Shown: positions 17,701 through 26,979, counted from the stretch's first letter. The stretch is 64,000 nucleotides of DNA from JAWKNZ01 sp041391425 (GCA_041391425.1 JAWKNZ010000013.1:30342-94341); one strand, 5' to 3'. Notes: generated by a model not told the origin, from the sequence alone. Translations and numbers: made by a program.

Positions 17701-18972
17701 TTATCGATAGTTATGGCATTCCAAGTGACTACTTTGACTCTGAGGTAATTCGTATTGGGTACAGGCTTCATCTAAGCTATCATCCTCTTCGCTTTCATCT
17801 ATGATGACTTCGGCATCGCCTGAGCAGTCCCAAGCCTCATCACCAGAGAAGCTTAGATCTTCCTGCTCGCTTTCGTTGGCTGGAGGAGTTGGTAAATCTT
17901 GTTCTTTTCCTGCAACTTTAGGTATCCAGGGCGAGCTTGCATCAATGGCCCCCCCTCCACTCCAGCCTTGTTCATAACTAGTGCTGCCGTCTTTTAAAAG
18001 AAATGCACCAGCACCAATAGCAAGGTTTTTAAGATTGTAGGTGCTGCCATCAACATTTTTATCTACTAACTCGAAAAACGCCATGATTTGATCAGGATCA
18101 CTTTTGGTGGTTTGGGTTGCAAATCCCAGAAGGGCTATGTTTTCATCACTTTGAATAACTTTGTATTTATTATAGGAGACGTCGGTGCCGTCACTATTAA
18201 AATCATTGCTATAGGTTTGAACCATGGTTTTAAGACCAACATACTTTCCTTCACTATTAACCTTTCCAGTCACGACAGTCCTTGATGTGTAAGATATGCG
18301 TTGGGGGCCACTATCATCAACGCCATTGGCTCTTTTGGTGAGGATTGTCACGTTGTTGTCATCATCAATTGCTTTGCGTATATAATGAGTTTGTTTACCT
18401 TCTTCACAAGAGTGAAAAATGAATTCCACAACTTTATCATTTTTTTCTGTTATTTTTATTTTGAATCTATCAACCTCTTCTCCATCTTCTTCTATGGATA
18501 TGATATGTTCATCTCCATCGATGAAGTCTGTAGATATTTCGTTCATCCCTAGAAAAGTACGAAAATCGCAAAGCTGATAATCGGCAGAGGCAGCTTCTTG
18601 TAATATTCCACGCATACGGTTTACCATTTCACAAGAGCCGTAGCTTGCATTTTGTACCGAATCAAAATAAGTACTTTCAGTATTTGAGCCAATGGAAACT
18701 CCTTGCTGTTCAGTGGCCAATAAATCTAGTGAAATATCTAGGGTTCCAGCTGGACTATCAAAGCTTTGTTCTTCAGTATCGCCATCTAATTGTAAGACCG
18801 GATCAGTTACATTGGGTAAGTTGCTTAACTCGCTGATAGCTAAAGTGCCTGGAGTTGAACCTATTGTGGAAGATGAGTTGCCGTCATCGGTAGTTTCATC
18901 AGATTTTTTTTCATCGCATGAAATGCTAAATACTAGAATACCGATTATGAATATTTTTTTAAAATAGTTCAT
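17701..18972 (-). CDS. Lipoprotein of unknown function
   Basis: 423 aa. N-terminal lipoprotein signal MNYFKKIFIIGILVFSISC with lipid-accepting Cys19, followed by an acidic Ser/Thr/Asp-rich linker. The mature protein is acidic, with scattered Cys residues (for example CEMVNRM, QLCDFR, FHSCEEG, WDCSG) that could form disulphides, and beta-rich repeats such as RFKIKITEKNDKVVEFIF. The C-terminus is again acidic. I do not recognise the family. It stands alone, with MITE copy A just downstream and a 494-bp gap upstream. Confidence 0.8.
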   Translation of the reverse strand: MNYFKKIFIIGILVFSISCDEKKSDETTDDGNSSSTIGSTPGTLAISELSNLPNVTDPVLQLDGDTEEQSFDSPAGTLDISLDLLATEQQGVSIGSNTESTYFDSVQNASYGSCEMVNRMRGILQEAASADYQLCDFRTFLGMNEISTDFIDGDEHIISIEEDGEEVDRFKIKITEKNDKVVEFIFHSCEEGKQTHYIRKAIDDDNNVTILTKRANGVDDSGPQRISYTSRTVVTGKVNSEGKYVGLKTMVQTYSNDFNSDGTDVSYNKYKVIQSDENIALLGFATQTTKSDPDQIMAFFELVDKNVDGSTYNLKNLAIGAGAFLLKDGSTSYEQGWSGGGAIDASSPWIPKVAGKEQDLPTPPANESEQEDLSFSGDEAWDCSGDAEVIIDESEEDDSLDEACTQYELPQSQSSHLECHNYR

Positions 18973-19466
18973 TCTAGGGCCCTTATTAAAAAAGTTTGAA
19001 TTTAAGTGTTTATAAAAGTTATGTTGGTTTTTATCGGCATGAAAATTTGTAAACCAAATAAAAAATGCGGTGAAGTTTACATTTGCTTTTTCTTGATACT
19101 TGTTGTTCTTTATTTAAAATTTATTGAATTACTTTAAATTATAGTGAGTTACGGCATCAACTGAGAATTGCTTATTTAATTAGAGATTATGGGTTATTTT
19201 AGACACTTAGCTAATGTTTTTACATGTTGATTAGCCGTGCAGAGAATTTTTTTATTTTCCTCTGCAATAACAGATTGTTATTGGTGCTTCATTTTTTGTT
19301 TTTGTAGGGTTTGGTACGAAGTTTGCCACACTTATCTTGGGTAATGCTAGATGTTGCCTACACATCTTTTTTCTATATTACTGCTATTTGCATTTGAACT
19401 GTAATTGGTATTCAGTGACAAGCTCGAACATTCACATCAATATTAATGACTAAAATGAGGTAAATT
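18973..19466. other. Intergenic region between divergent genes
   Basis: 494 bp, AT-rich, upstream of a lipoprotein gene (minus) and a membrane-anchored coiled-coil gene (plus). No RNA, repeat or convincing promoter could be identified. Confidence 0.4.
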
Positions 19467-20324
19467 GTGAAACGATATTTCAAACCGATATTGCTAATTG
19501 CGTCCGTTCTAGCAATTGAGTTAGCTGTCTTCCTAAAGAACAAAGGAATTAAAAAAATTGATGTCCCTACAGCACCACCACCTTCACCGGAAAAAAAAAT
19601 AGATAGTAATGATCAGATTAAAGTTGGCAGTGACGGATTTGAAAAGGAGTTTTATTTAACGCGTACTGAAGATTCTCTCATGAGAGTACGATGTGATAGA
19701 AACGGAGGTCAGTGCGAAACTTATTTTGTTAGACCGTTATCGCAACTATATGCTTCTTTGTCTGATTATATAGGGCTATCAGATCTGCAAGAACAGGTTT
19801 CTAAGCAAAGAAATGATCTGAATATGCAGGCTGAGGCAATAAGAGTATTTAAAGATGATGCAGAAATAATGACGCGAAGTGAAAATGAGCGCATTATGGC
19901 GATTTACTCTGAGATTGGTGATGTAAATAAGATAATCATTGACCTTAATGAAAAAATATCAATTGTTGAGATGGAGCTAAGTTGGGACCCAACTTCTCAA
20001 GTATTATTAGATAAGAAAAAACAATATTTATCTGAGAAAGAGTCAAATCTTTATTATCGTGATCAATTATCTAATGAAAAGCTAGAAATTCTTCGTACGC
20101 AGAATGCTAGGGAAGATAAAATTCTGACGATGGATAACGATTATCAAAGAGAATTAGACAGAGTTGATACTTTTCAGGAATCTTTTGTTGATAAAGAGAA
20201 TGAGTTCGAAGCTGAAAAACAAAAGTTTATTCAGTTGACTTCTGATTCGCTGGTTAGAGAAGAAGAATTAGGTGATTTATTATGGCTGAGTAGCGTTTTA
20301 AATATAGTTTTTTCGACAAATTAA
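19467..20324 (+). CDS. Membrane-anchored coiled-coil protein of unknown function
   Basis: 285 aa, GTG start with GAGG 7 nt upstream. An N-terminal hydrophobic segment (PILLIASVLAIELAVFL) after basic residues acts as an uncleaved anchor or signal, then a Pro-rich linker (VPTAPPPSPEKK), a small Cys-containing segment (MRVRCDRNGGQCETYFV, residues about 73-90), and about 160 residues of Glu/Lys-rich coiled coil. The C-terminal segment LLWLSSVLNIVFS is hydrophobic. Family not recognised. It is followed by an intrinsic terminator, so it is probably monocistronic. Confidence 0.7.
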   Translation: MKRYFKPILLIASVLAIELAVFLKNKGIKKIDVPTAPPPSPEKKIDSNDQIKVGSDGFEKEFYLTRTEDSLMRVRCDRNGGQCETYFVRPLSQLYASLSDYIGLSDLQEQVSKQRNDLNMQAEAIRVFKDDAEIMTRSENERIMAIYSEIGDVNKIIIDLNEKISIVEMELSWDPTSQVLLDKKKQYLSEKESNLYYRDQLSNEKLEILRTQNAREDKILTMDNDYQRELDRVDTFQESFVDKENEFEAEKQKFIQLTSDSLVREEELGDLLWLSSVLNIVFSTN

Positions 20325-20342
20325 ATTTTCTGAATAGTAAAT

Positions 20343-20380
20343 CGTAGGAGCCCTTTAAATAGGAACTCCTACGGTTTCTT
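20343..20380 (+). terminator. Intrinsic terminator
   Basis: CGTAGGAG (20343-20350) pairs with CTCCTACG (20366-20373), with an inner CCT/AGG pairing, followed by GTTTCTTCTT. It lies 18 bp after the stop of the coiled-coil gene. Confidence 0.7.
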
Positions 20381-20387
20381 CTTGAAC

Positions 20388-20830
20388 TTACCTTCGTGTT
20401 CTAAATTTCCAAATAGCTCCTTCAGTTACTCCACTGGCATTCACAGCCTCAACTTTCCAGTAGTACCGACTGCGACTTGATAGGCTAGAACGTCAAGGTA
20501 TATATATTCTGGACCTGTTCCCTTAATATATTCTTGTGTTGCAATCTTTACTTTAGATACAATAGCTTGTCTGTCTTCTGCTAAATTTTTAAATTGAGAG
20601 TCGATAGATTTAACGTACCCATGAACAATTACGTTGGACTTATCTATTTTTTCTTCAAGTGTAAGCGGTATAAATCTATGACTATTTGCCTCTTGCAAAC
20701 TCATCGCAGATGTTGATTGCTGTGAATCAGAACGTTGAAAAATTTTTTCTACTTTCCCACACGAAGCAAAGCCAAGTATTAATGGCGTAATGAGTATTTT
20801 TATGCCCCAATTGATAGTTTTTACACGCAT
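20388..20830 (-). pseudogene. Chimeric lipoprotein remnant with an out-of-frame fibronectin-III-like tail
   Basis: The intact frame (20441-20830, 129 aa) starts with a lipoprotein signal (LILGFASC, Cys24) and a domain containing SNVIVHGYVKSIDSQF and VKIATQEYIKGTG, like small proteins where this is followed by a longer beta domain. It ends abruptly in GTTGKLRL. In the -1 frame the same DNA reads RSSLSSRSRYYWKVEAVN and then ASGVTEGAIWKFRTRR to a stop at 20388; the YYWKV...AVN...G....WKFRT pattern is a fibronectin type III end. The two halves do not belong to one known domain, so this looks like a deletion junction that fused two genes. Expression of the 129-aa frame is possible. Confidence 0.6.
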
Positions 20831-21278
20831 GTATCTTGCCCCCCTTAATATTATTATTTTGGTTTGAGCCTCTAGCTACCGGATTTATCGTCATGGTTTT
20901 TGGGTATCTTTAAAAAAGGCATATATTTAATTGTAATTAGATAGTTACGTTGATAATAATTAAGAAGGCAGACAATTTTACCTCATGGCTAATCAATACG
21001 ACGACGATGCGAATAAGATCCGTGCGTATGGTATGAATACTCCTTGAAGTCAACTTGATCGATGACTTGATGTATGAAATCTTAGTTATGCTATGTGGTG
21101 AGGTTTAGTTAGTCTAATTTAAGGCAAAAAATTTTTCAGATATCACTAGAATGGTGATATAATTAAGGCCAATTGGATTAAATTATTAAATCAATACTTT
21201 AGGATAAGTAATTATAGCCGATTTGTTTTAGTTCGTGTAACTTTTAAATTTAGATAACATGTAATGGGGAGATACTAA
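20831..21278. other. Intergenic region
   Basis: 448 bp between a minus-strand lipoprotein remnant and a plus-strand lipoprotein gene. A GC-richer patch near 20985-21047 contains a 20-codon ATG frame with no ribosome site; it may be residue of a lost gene. Nothing else could be supported. Confidence 0.35.
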
Positions 21279-22454
21279 GTGAAAATATCATTTTGGTTGG
21301 TGCTAATAGTTGGGGCTTTTTTAGGATGTCGTAGCGGTGGAAGTGACAACTCTGTTAAAGATTTGAGTATCAATATTGCCGAAGCAGGTATTGTTGGTGT
21401 CGCTCATATTGATACAAGCAAGGGTCAAATTGTTTTTTATGATATAAATCCCGATTCTCTTTTGACTGATAGTAGTAAGCCTTTGCAAGCCTATGCATTT
21501 AAATTAGATTCTAGTAAAGGTACGATGGAGATTTTTGAGGGCGTAGAACCAAAAGGATCAAAATTTCCAATTTTGAATACAAATAATGATGTAAATTATG
21601 GTTTTGCGGGCGAATGGTCTTGTTTAATAGCTGAAAAGTTACTGGGGCAGTCGGTAAGCAGTAAGGGTAGGAAGTGTAGAGTCGAGCTTAATACAGAAGA
21701 CAAGTATTGGTACACGTTTTCAGCTTTTTATAAGACAAAGAGACTTCCTTCTGCTGATAATAAATTGATCGAGGATCTGCAGCAAAAGAGGCGACCCTCT
21801 AGTCTTCCTACTGCAACGCAAATACCCAGAAGTCTTGATGATATGAATCAATTGATGGCAAATCTTCCTTTAAAGCCCTTAAAAAATATCAATTCTAAAA
21901 TTGATCCTAAGTTATTGGCAATAATGGAAGGCCTTCACAAAAAGTTTATACTTAGTGATTCTGACAAAGCTGAGCGTAATACTTGCCTTAAAAATGGTAG
22001 AGCTAATGGGTGGTTAGATTTACAAGCACATTTTTACTGTATGTTACCCTATGGTTCTCTGAGAGTATGTTATTCTACGGGGCTTGTTGAAAATACAGCC
22101 GCCTTAAGAACCACGCCAGGTTTAACGAGTCAGCAAAAAGTAGGGATAATGGTGCAAGCTTTTTGGAAATCGTATTTAAATTGTTTTGGTGATGGACGTC
22201 CGTACGAGAGTAGTTTGAGTGACGATGAAAAGAATGCATTTCGGTATGTCATGTTTACGAAACAAAAGTTGATGGATTTTAATATTGATGATGAACAGAG
22301 CCTTATTAATGAATTTTATAAAAATATTGGCGGTGATGAGCGACCAAGAAGAGTGATTGATGTGTATCCAAAGTGGAGTTTAAACCAACAACGTTATATA
22401 GATATTAGAAAGGCACAGTTGGAACAGATAAAACAGCAGGAAAAGTCAAAATAG
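21279..22454 (+). CDS. Lipoprotein of unknown function
   Basis: 391 aa, GTG start with GGGGAG about 8 nt upstream. Signal MKISFWLVLIVGAFLGC gives a lipid-accepting Cys17. The mature protein has a beta-rich N-terminal half (GIVGVAHIDTSKGQIVFYD) and a helical C-terminal half with conserved-looking Cys (LIAEKLLG, KGRKCRVEL, RNTCLKNGRANGWLDL, HFYCMLPYGSLRVCYS). Lys/Gln-rich tail. I do not recognise the family. A terminator follows directly, so it is likely monocistronic. Confidence 0.8.
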   Translation: MKISFWLVLIVGAFLGCRSGGSDNSVKDLSINIAEAGIVGVAHIDTSKGQIVFYDINPDSLLTDSSKPLQAYAFKLDSSKGTMEIFEGVEPKGSKFPILNTNNDVNYGFAGEWSCLIAEKLLGQSVSSKGRKCRVELNTEDKYWYTFSAFYKTKRLPSADNKLIEDLQQKRRPSSLPTATQIPRSLDDMNQLMANLPLKPLKNINSKIDPKLLAIMEGLHKKFILSDSDKAERNTCLKNGRANGWLDLQAHFYCMLPYGSLRVCYSTGLVENTAALRTTPGLTSQQKVGIMVQAFWKSYLNCFGDGRPYESSLSDDEKNAFRYVMFTKQKLMDFNIDDEQSLINEFYKNIGGDERPRRVIDVYPKWSLNQQRYIDIRKAQLEQIKQQEKSK

Positions 22455-22490
22455 TTGATACAAGGTTTAGAGGCTTTTTGTAAGATAAGG

Positions 22491-22529
22491 ATCCCTATCC
22501 AGCTATAATTGGATAGGGATTTACTGTTT
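22491..22529 (+). terminator. Intrinsic terminator
   Basis: ATCCCTATCCA (22491-22501) pairs perfectly with TGGATAGGGAT (22510-22520) with an 8-nt loop, followed by TTACTGTTT. It ends the lipoprotein gene at 21279-22454. The rest of the 300-bp gap to the next gene shows nothing recognisable. Confidence 0.75.
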
Positions 22530-22758
22530 AGCCTAGTGCAAACAGGGTTAGCCAATATTATACGCTTTTCGGTGTAAATTTTCTCCCATTTGCTTTCTAT
22601 TCAGCAATTATAAAATTTGATGTTAGTGATACCTAGATAAGCTTTAGTTGCATATTTTTTATTTCTTGTACTTATCTTAATGTAGAAAATTATTTTGGAT
22701 TCAGATAGTTTTATACTGTTGGCTATGGGAAGGTTGTTTAAACAGGAGAATGAAGTGT

Positions 22759-23523
22759 ATGAGCAGCAATCAACAGATAAAAGTATATGATTTACCTACG
22801 CGGATATTTCATTGGATTTTTGCAATTTTTTTTTCCATCGCTTTTTATATTGCAAAAGAAATAGATGATGATTCGATATATTTTCCTTATCATATGATAA
22901 TTGGTTTGATGATTTGTTATATAGTTATTCTCAGAGGAGTATGGGGGATTTGCGGGAGCCGTTATGCAAAATTTTCTTCATTTAAGTTGAATCCGATGGA
23001 TTTGAAAGACTATTTTTTCTCACTTTTTGGAGGAAAAACGAGAAGAGATCTTGGGCATAATCCAGCTTCAAGTTACTCTGCAGTAGCAATGATGGTAGTG
23101 GCTTTATGCCTTGCTATATCAGGGATTTTAATGAGTCGGGAGGTGAATAAGGAGTTTTTTGAGGAAGTGCATGAACTGTTCGCAAATGGCTTTTTTGTTT
23201 TAGCGATTTTGCATATTTGTGGTGTGCTTTTTCACCAGTTAAAACATAAAGACGGCATGATATTTAGTATGTTTACTGGGACTAAACAAAATGTAGAGGG
23301 CAGTGTGGGTATACAGTCTACTTATAAAGGGGTCGCCGTCTTATTTGTTGGTTTATTAGTAGCTTTTATTTTATATGTACGTACCCATTATGATCAGGAT
23401 AAGCGTAATTTGAATTTTTTCGGAGTGTATTTGAATCTTGGTGAAATGTATGACCATGAAGAGGATCATGGCGTTGACGTTGATAGTGGAATAATAGAGT
23501 ATCATGAAAATGGTGAGGATTGA
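22759..23523 (+). CDS. Cytochrome b561-type membrane protein
   Basis: 254 aa from ATG 22759; the ATG at 22750 is only 1 nt after GGAG and is less likely. The N-terminal motif KVYDLPTRIFHWIFA is typical of the bacterial di-heme cytochrome b561 / Ni-hydrogenase b-subunit family. Four membrane helices in the first 180 residues carry candidate heme-ligand His in RIFHW, FPYHMIIG, ILHICG and VLFHQLKH. A fifth helix (GVAVLFVGLLVAFILYV) is followed by an acidic His-rich tail. It would carry electrons across the inner membrane to an unknown acceptor. The following small membrane protein gene is 50 bp downstream. Confidence 0.88.
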   Translation: MSSNQQIKVYDLPTRIFHWIFAIFFSIAFYIAKEIDDDSIYFPYHMIIGLMICYIVILRGVWGICGSRYAKFSSFKLNPMDLKDYFFSLFGGKTRRDLGHNPASSYSAVAMMVVALCLAISGILMSREVNKEFFEEVHELFANGFFVLAILHICGVLFHQLKHKDGMIFSMFTGTKQNVEGSVGIQSTYKGVAVLFVGLLVAFILYVRTHYDQDKRNLNFFGVYLNLGEMYDHEEDHGVDVDSGIIEYHENGED

Positions 23524-23573
23524 TTTTTTTAAATTATGAATCTTAAGATTATAGAAACCATGGGTAGGTAATC

Positions 23574-23912
23574 ATGTGGATTATAGTAGGTAAGGTTATA
23601 TTTGCTGCGTTTATAATTAGCTTCGTGTCTTGGTTATCAGGAAAAAAGACTAGTTTGGCAGGATTTATTACTGCACTTCCGTTAACTACTTTGCTGGCCT
23701 TGGCCTTTTCACATATGGAGTGGCAAGAAGCGAAACAATCAGTTGAGTACGCAAAAAGTATCTTTGTAGCTATTCCAGTTTCATTACTTTTCTTTGTTCC
23801 CTTTTTACTAGCTGAAAGATTTAACTTGGGGTTTTGGGCTTGTTATACTAGTGGAATCCTATTGTTAGCATTAGGTTACGTGCTTCATGTTTACATTATG
23901 AAACTACTTTAA
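23574..23912 (+). CDS. Small membrane protein, DUF3147-like
   Basis: 112 aa with about four predicted membrane helices (residues 3-20, 26-46, 62-82, 87-107). The segment SWLSGKKTSLAGFITALPLT resembles the DUF3147 family of small inner-membrane proteins with a GlyAla...LP motif. Function unknown. It lies 50 bp after the cytochrome b561 gene on the same strand and is probably co-transcribed. No Cys or His suggest cofactor binding. Confidence 0.7.
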   Translation: MWIIVGKVIFAAFIISFVSWLSGKKTSLAGFITALPLTTLLALAFSHMEWQEAKQSVEYAKSIFVAIPVSLLFFVPFLLAERFNLGFWACYTSGILLLALGYVLHVYIMKLL

Positions 23913-23956
23913 GCGATAATAAGTATCAGTGTTTAATTTGAGTGAATGGGCTAGAT

Positions 23957-24238
23957 TTAGATGTATCTGGTAAACAACATTTGTGTTTGTAAGAGGCCTC
24001 CCTTGATGATGATAGGGTTGTGAGGATGGATTTGCTTTTGATCTTTAAAGAATATGATAGAGAGTTCATTTTTATTTGGCGGCAGTTTTAGTCCAACGTC
24101 TCTGGCAGTTTTTCCTGAGATTGGTGCATAGCGGAGAACTTTTTTCCTATCAACTTTTATAAGAAAGTCGACTGTTTTGTTGCAAAGGTTACAATGGCCA
24201 TCGAAGAAAATAATATTTTGTTGCATTTTGGCTTCCAT
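23957..24238 (-). CDS. DCC-family (DUF393) thiol-disulphide protein, C-terminally short
   Basis: 93 aa. The N-terminus has the family motif FFDGHCNLCNKTVDFLIK (DxxCxLC), expected to act as a redox-active dithiol in a thioredoxin-like fold, then VLRYAPISGKTARDVG. Family members are usually 120-140 aa and continue with a Lys/Ser-Asp-Ala segment and a C-terminal helix; here the frame ends in LLQTQMLFTRYI, so the C-terminal part is missing or replaced. It may be a decayed gene. Start could be ATG 4 codons later (MQQN). Convergent with the upstream membrane gene. Confidence 0.7.
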   Translation of the reverse strand: MEAKMQQNIIFFDGHCNLCNKTVDFLIKVDRKKVLRYAPISGKTARDVGLKLPPNKNELSIIFFKDQKQIHPHNPIIIKGGLLQTQMLFTRYI

Positions 24239-24371
24239 AAGACTACCGGACAGAGTCTATCATTTAGACTGAGTAGTTTAGAGGGTTATTTCTAGCCCCA
24301 AAATATAAGTGTAAAGATTCTACCCATTCATGAGCATTTAGATAAAATTTAGAATAATATTGAGAAGAAAT

Positions 24372-24448
24372 TGGAGCGGGAAAAGGGATTCGAACCCTCG
24401 ACCTTCGCGATGGCAACGCGACGCTCTAGCCAGCTGAGCTACTCCCGC
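24372..24448 (-). tRNA. tRNA-Gly (anticodon GCC)
   Basis: On the minus strand: acceptor GCGGGAG pairs with TTCCCGC, D-stem GCTC/GAGC, anticodon stem TCGCG/CGCGA around loop TTGCCAT (anticodon GCC), T-arm GAGGG-TTCGAAT-CCCTT, discriminator T and encoded CCA. 77 nt. It stands alone between the DCC gene and the next plus-strand gene. Confidence 0.97.
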
Positions 24449-24490
24449 TCAAAAGAAAGTAGATGTCTTTTCTAGGGGTATCTGAAGGAT

Positions 24491-25183
24491 ATGTCAAGTG
24501 CTAGGATGCTAAATAGAGTGAAAAAAATGCAAAACCCTCAAAAACCTTTCTGGACAAGGATTTTAGGTTGGGTTAATTTATTGCCTAAAAGCTCTGATGA
24601 AAATAGAGACAGATTAAAGGGAAACCAGCTAGCCTGTGAAGATTATTTTTCTTTTTCGGCTGATAAAGGCACATTTTCAGACAAAACAGCAATCAAAACT
24701 CCATTTTTAAATGAGTACCCAAGCCGTTATCAAATTGGAGTGAGTTCGGCCGTATGTGATCTTTACTTTAAGCGCTTAAAAAAGACTATTTACCGGCAAC
24801 TTGATTCAATAAGAAGTAGCCGTCCCGATGGCGTTGTGGATACACCTTTTATGTTTAGAGAGTCAGGAGAGCTTGAAGGCAAGCGCTATTATTTTTTTCT
24901 AAAGCCTCTAGGAGAGCCTGGATGGCTATTCGAAAGGGCTGGTTACGGGTGGATTATTTCAAGGTGTGAAAAAATTTATGCCCAAGATACCTTTGTGCGT
25001 AGGAGTACTGCGTGGGATGCTGTGACTTTGTATTCTTCCATCGCTGGAAATGCTCCGCCGAGGGTTGCTTCAATGCGTGCTCAGAATGAAATTATAAGTT
25101 TTCCAGTTTATGAAGCTTATATGATAAATAGTTTAGGTATTGATGATTTAAAAAAAGAATATAATAAAGAATTAGCATTATGA
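24491..25183 (+). CDS. Protein of unknown function
   Basis: 230 aa, predicted soluble, without signal peptide or membrane helix. Visible features: basic N-terminus, a region DYFSFSADKGTFSDKTAIK, PSRYQIGVSSAVCDLYFKRL, and RYYFFLKPLGEPGWLFERAG. I do not recognise the family. Start uncertain: ATG 24491 has AAGGA only 2 nt upstream; ATGs at 24506 and 24527 are alternatives. Its stop overlaps the start of the beta-barrel gene (ATGA), and TolQ/TolR-type genes follow, so it belongs to an envelope operon. Confidence 0.65.
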   Translation: MSSARMLNRVKKMQNPQKPFWTRILGWVNLLPKSSDENRDRLKGNQLACEDYFSFSADKGTFSDKTAIKTPFLNEYPSRYQIGVSSAVCDLYFKRLKKTIYRQLDSIRSSRPDGVVDTPFMFRESGELEGKRYYFFLKPLGEPGWLFERAGYGWIISRCEKIYAQDTFVRRSTAWDAVTLYSSIAGNAPPRVASMRAQNEIISFPVYEAYMINSLGIDDLKKEYNKELAL

Positions 25184-25836
25184 AAGTTTTTTTTATTTTA
25201 TATTTTGTCTGCTTCATATTTTTGGGGCTACCTAAAAGTGCTATGGCTGGATTTTTAGTAGGTGGTGGCCCGACTTGGAATGTGTTCTCGATGCAGCCGG
25301 AAGATGATGAAGCAACACCAAACTATCAAGGAATCGGAGGACAGTTTAAATTAGGTTACTCTTTCCAGCAAATATTTGATATTTCTGCCCATGTGCAATA
25401 TAGCCCTGGAAATGTAGGGATGGTTAAATTGGAAGGTGAAGGTGCTAATTTAGCTTTTTACGGTGGAGAAGTCGCAGCGCGTATTCTCGGTTCTGTATAT
25501 TTTGCTTTACGTGGTGGTAAAGCTTACTATCAATTGTTAAAAAAGACTCGTGAGGATGAAATTACTGGGGCTTGGCAGGGACCAGCTGGGGGCTTTTCTT
25601 TAGGTGGAATTGTTCCCTTAAACAAATATAACTTTATCCAAATCAGCTGTGATTTTTTGCACCTTGTTGCTAGCCGAGAAGGGGGAAATGCAAACGAGTT
25701 GGATGAAGAAAGTGGTAAGAGAAGGGTTGATCAATTTAGCATTGCTATAAATTATATTTATAATGGATATAAAAATTCAGTTATCGAGAACTCATTTTTT
25801 AGTCAATATTTGAACTCTATTTTATTTTGGGAGTAG
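25180..25836 (+). CDS. Outer-membrane beta-barrel protein
   Basis: 218 aa. Signal peptide MKVFFILYFVCFIFLGLPKS with cleavage near AMA-GF. The mature protein has alternating hydrophobic/polar strands (FKLGYSFQQIFDISAHVQYS, GGEVAARILGSVYFALRGG, NFIQISCDFLHLVASREG, FSIAINYIYNGY), typical of a small barrel of about eight strands. It does not end in Phe; the last residues are LNSILFWE. Overlaps its upstream neighbour by 4 nt and is followed at once by a TolQ/ExbB gene, so it may be the outer-membrane member of an energised envelope system. Confidence 0.75.
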   Translation: MKVFFILYFVCFIFLGLPKSAMAGFLVGGGPTWNVFSMQPEDDEATPNYQGIGGQFKLGYSFQQIFDISAHVQYSPGNVGMVKLEGEGANLAFYGGEVAARILGSVYFALRGGKAYYQLLKKTREDEITGAWQGPAGGFSLGGIVPLNKYNFIQISCDFLHLVASREGGNANELDEESGKRRVDQFSIAINYIYNGYKNSVIENSFFSQYLNSILFWE

Positions 25837-25841
25837 TAAAA

Positions 25842-26504
25842 TTGGAACAAGCGGAATTGGGATTTAACATCGTTGAGAAGCTTCTTGCTTTGACATTATT
25901 GGGCACCGAGTGGGTTTTGTGGTTATTGTTAGCATTAAGTGTTATCTCTATTGCTATAATGCTGGAAAGGGCAATTTTTTTTAGCCGCATAAGGCTTGAT
26001 TATACACGCTTCACCAAGAGGCTCAACCGTTTACTAGCTGATGAAGATATTGATGGTGCGAAAAAGCTCTGTGAGGAAAGCCAATCTCTTGAATCGCAAA
26101 TGGTATTGCAGGGTCTTAATCATGCGGAGTTGGGCGTTGTGGCTATGGCTGGGAGTATGGAAGGTTTCCGTATTGGAGAAAAGCAGAAGTTAGACCGCGG
26201 TTTGGTTGTCCTTGGTACTTTGGGAAATAATGCCCCTTTTATTGGATTATTTGGAACAGTTGTTGGGATTATTATTGCTGTTAACAATTTAGCTAAGGAT
26301 ATCGATGGCGGATTTGCCGTGGTTATGGCGGGTATATCTGAGGCCTTGGTGGCTACCGCAATTGGCTTGCTTGTGGCGATACCTGCGGTTATCGCTTTTA
26401 ACTTTTTTAACCGTATTGTGAAACGCATTATGGCGAACTCAGAGGCTATAAGCCGAGTCGTCTTGACTTATTTTCATGAACAACAAGGTGTTGAAAAACC
26501 GTAA
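25842..26504 (+). CDS. MotA/TolQ/ExbB proton-channel family protein
   Basis: 220 aa from TTG 25842, chosen because GGGAG lies 8 nt upstream (an in-frame TTG at 25827 overlaps that site). Three membrane helices: about 17-39, and two in the conserved core GTLGNNAPFIGLFGTVVGII and GISEALVATAIGLLVAIPAV. These match the TolQ/ExbB signature. It would form the pentameric stator channel that uses proton flux to drive a partner. The next gene supplies the TolR/ExbD partner. No TonB or TolA gene is nearby, so the energised output is unknown. Confidence 0.92.
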   Translation: MEQAELGFNIVEKLLALTLLGTEWVLWLLLALSVISIAIMLERAIFFSRIRLDYTRFTKRLNRLLADEDIDGAKKLCEESQSLESQMVLQGLNHAELGVVAMAGSMEGFRIGEKQKLDRGLVVLGTLGNNAPFIGLFGTVVGIIIAVNNLAKDIDGGFAVVMAGISEALVATAIGLLVAIPAVIAFNFFNRIVKRIMANSEAISRVVLTYFHEQQGVEKP

Positions 26505-26513
26505 GGAATTGAT

Positions 26514-26957
26514 ATGGCGGGAAGCACATCAGATGATGAAGATGAAATAACAGGCATCAATGTCACTCCTTTAGTGGATGTCATGCTGGTTTTACTTGTT
26601 ATCTTCATGTTGACGGCTAATTATGTGGTCAACAGAGCGATAGAGGTTAAGCTACCCAGCGCAGAAACTGGAGATGAAAAAGTAACCACTTTAAATATGG
26701 CGTTTCTGCTTGATAAGGATTCAAAGCTTTTTTTGGATGGAAAGCCAGTGAGTTATGATGAAATTGGTGAGAAAATTCGAGGGGTTATTGCTATAGGAGA
26801 GGCAAGTGCAAAAAACCCCCAAGCTATGATTACAGCAGATGAACGCACCCCTCATGGTGCGGTTGTCAAACTCATTGATACTGTGAGGAAAAACGGTATA
26901 AAGGAGTTTGCCATTAATGTAGAAGTTCCTTCGACTAACGGCTCAAAGAATGAGTAA
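26514..26957 (+). CDS. TolR/ExbD family protein
   Basis: 147 aa, ribosome site AAGGA before ATG. Short cytosolic tail (acidic, EDEITGINVTPLVDVMLVLL), one membrane helix with the conserved Asp of the family (PLVDVML), and a periplasmic domain with the typical DERTPHGAVVKLIDTVRKNG segment. It pairs with the TolQ/ExbB-type protein encoded 9 bp upstream to harvest the proton motive force. Classical ExbD or TolR cannot be told apart from sequence alone. Confidence 0.92.
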   Translation: MAGSTSDDEDEITGINVTPLVDVMLVLLVIFMLTANYVVNRAIEVKLPSAETGDEKVTTLNMAFLLDKDSKLFLDGKPVSYDEIGEKIRGVIAIGEASAKNPQAMITADERTPHGAVVKLIDTVRKNGIKEFAINVEVPSTNGSKNE

Positions 26958-26979
26958 CCTTGATGTGTGAGATCCATGT

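Noticed and set aside
20985..21047. 20-codon ATG frame in GC-richer DNA
   Set aside because: No ribosome site; too short to support as a gene.
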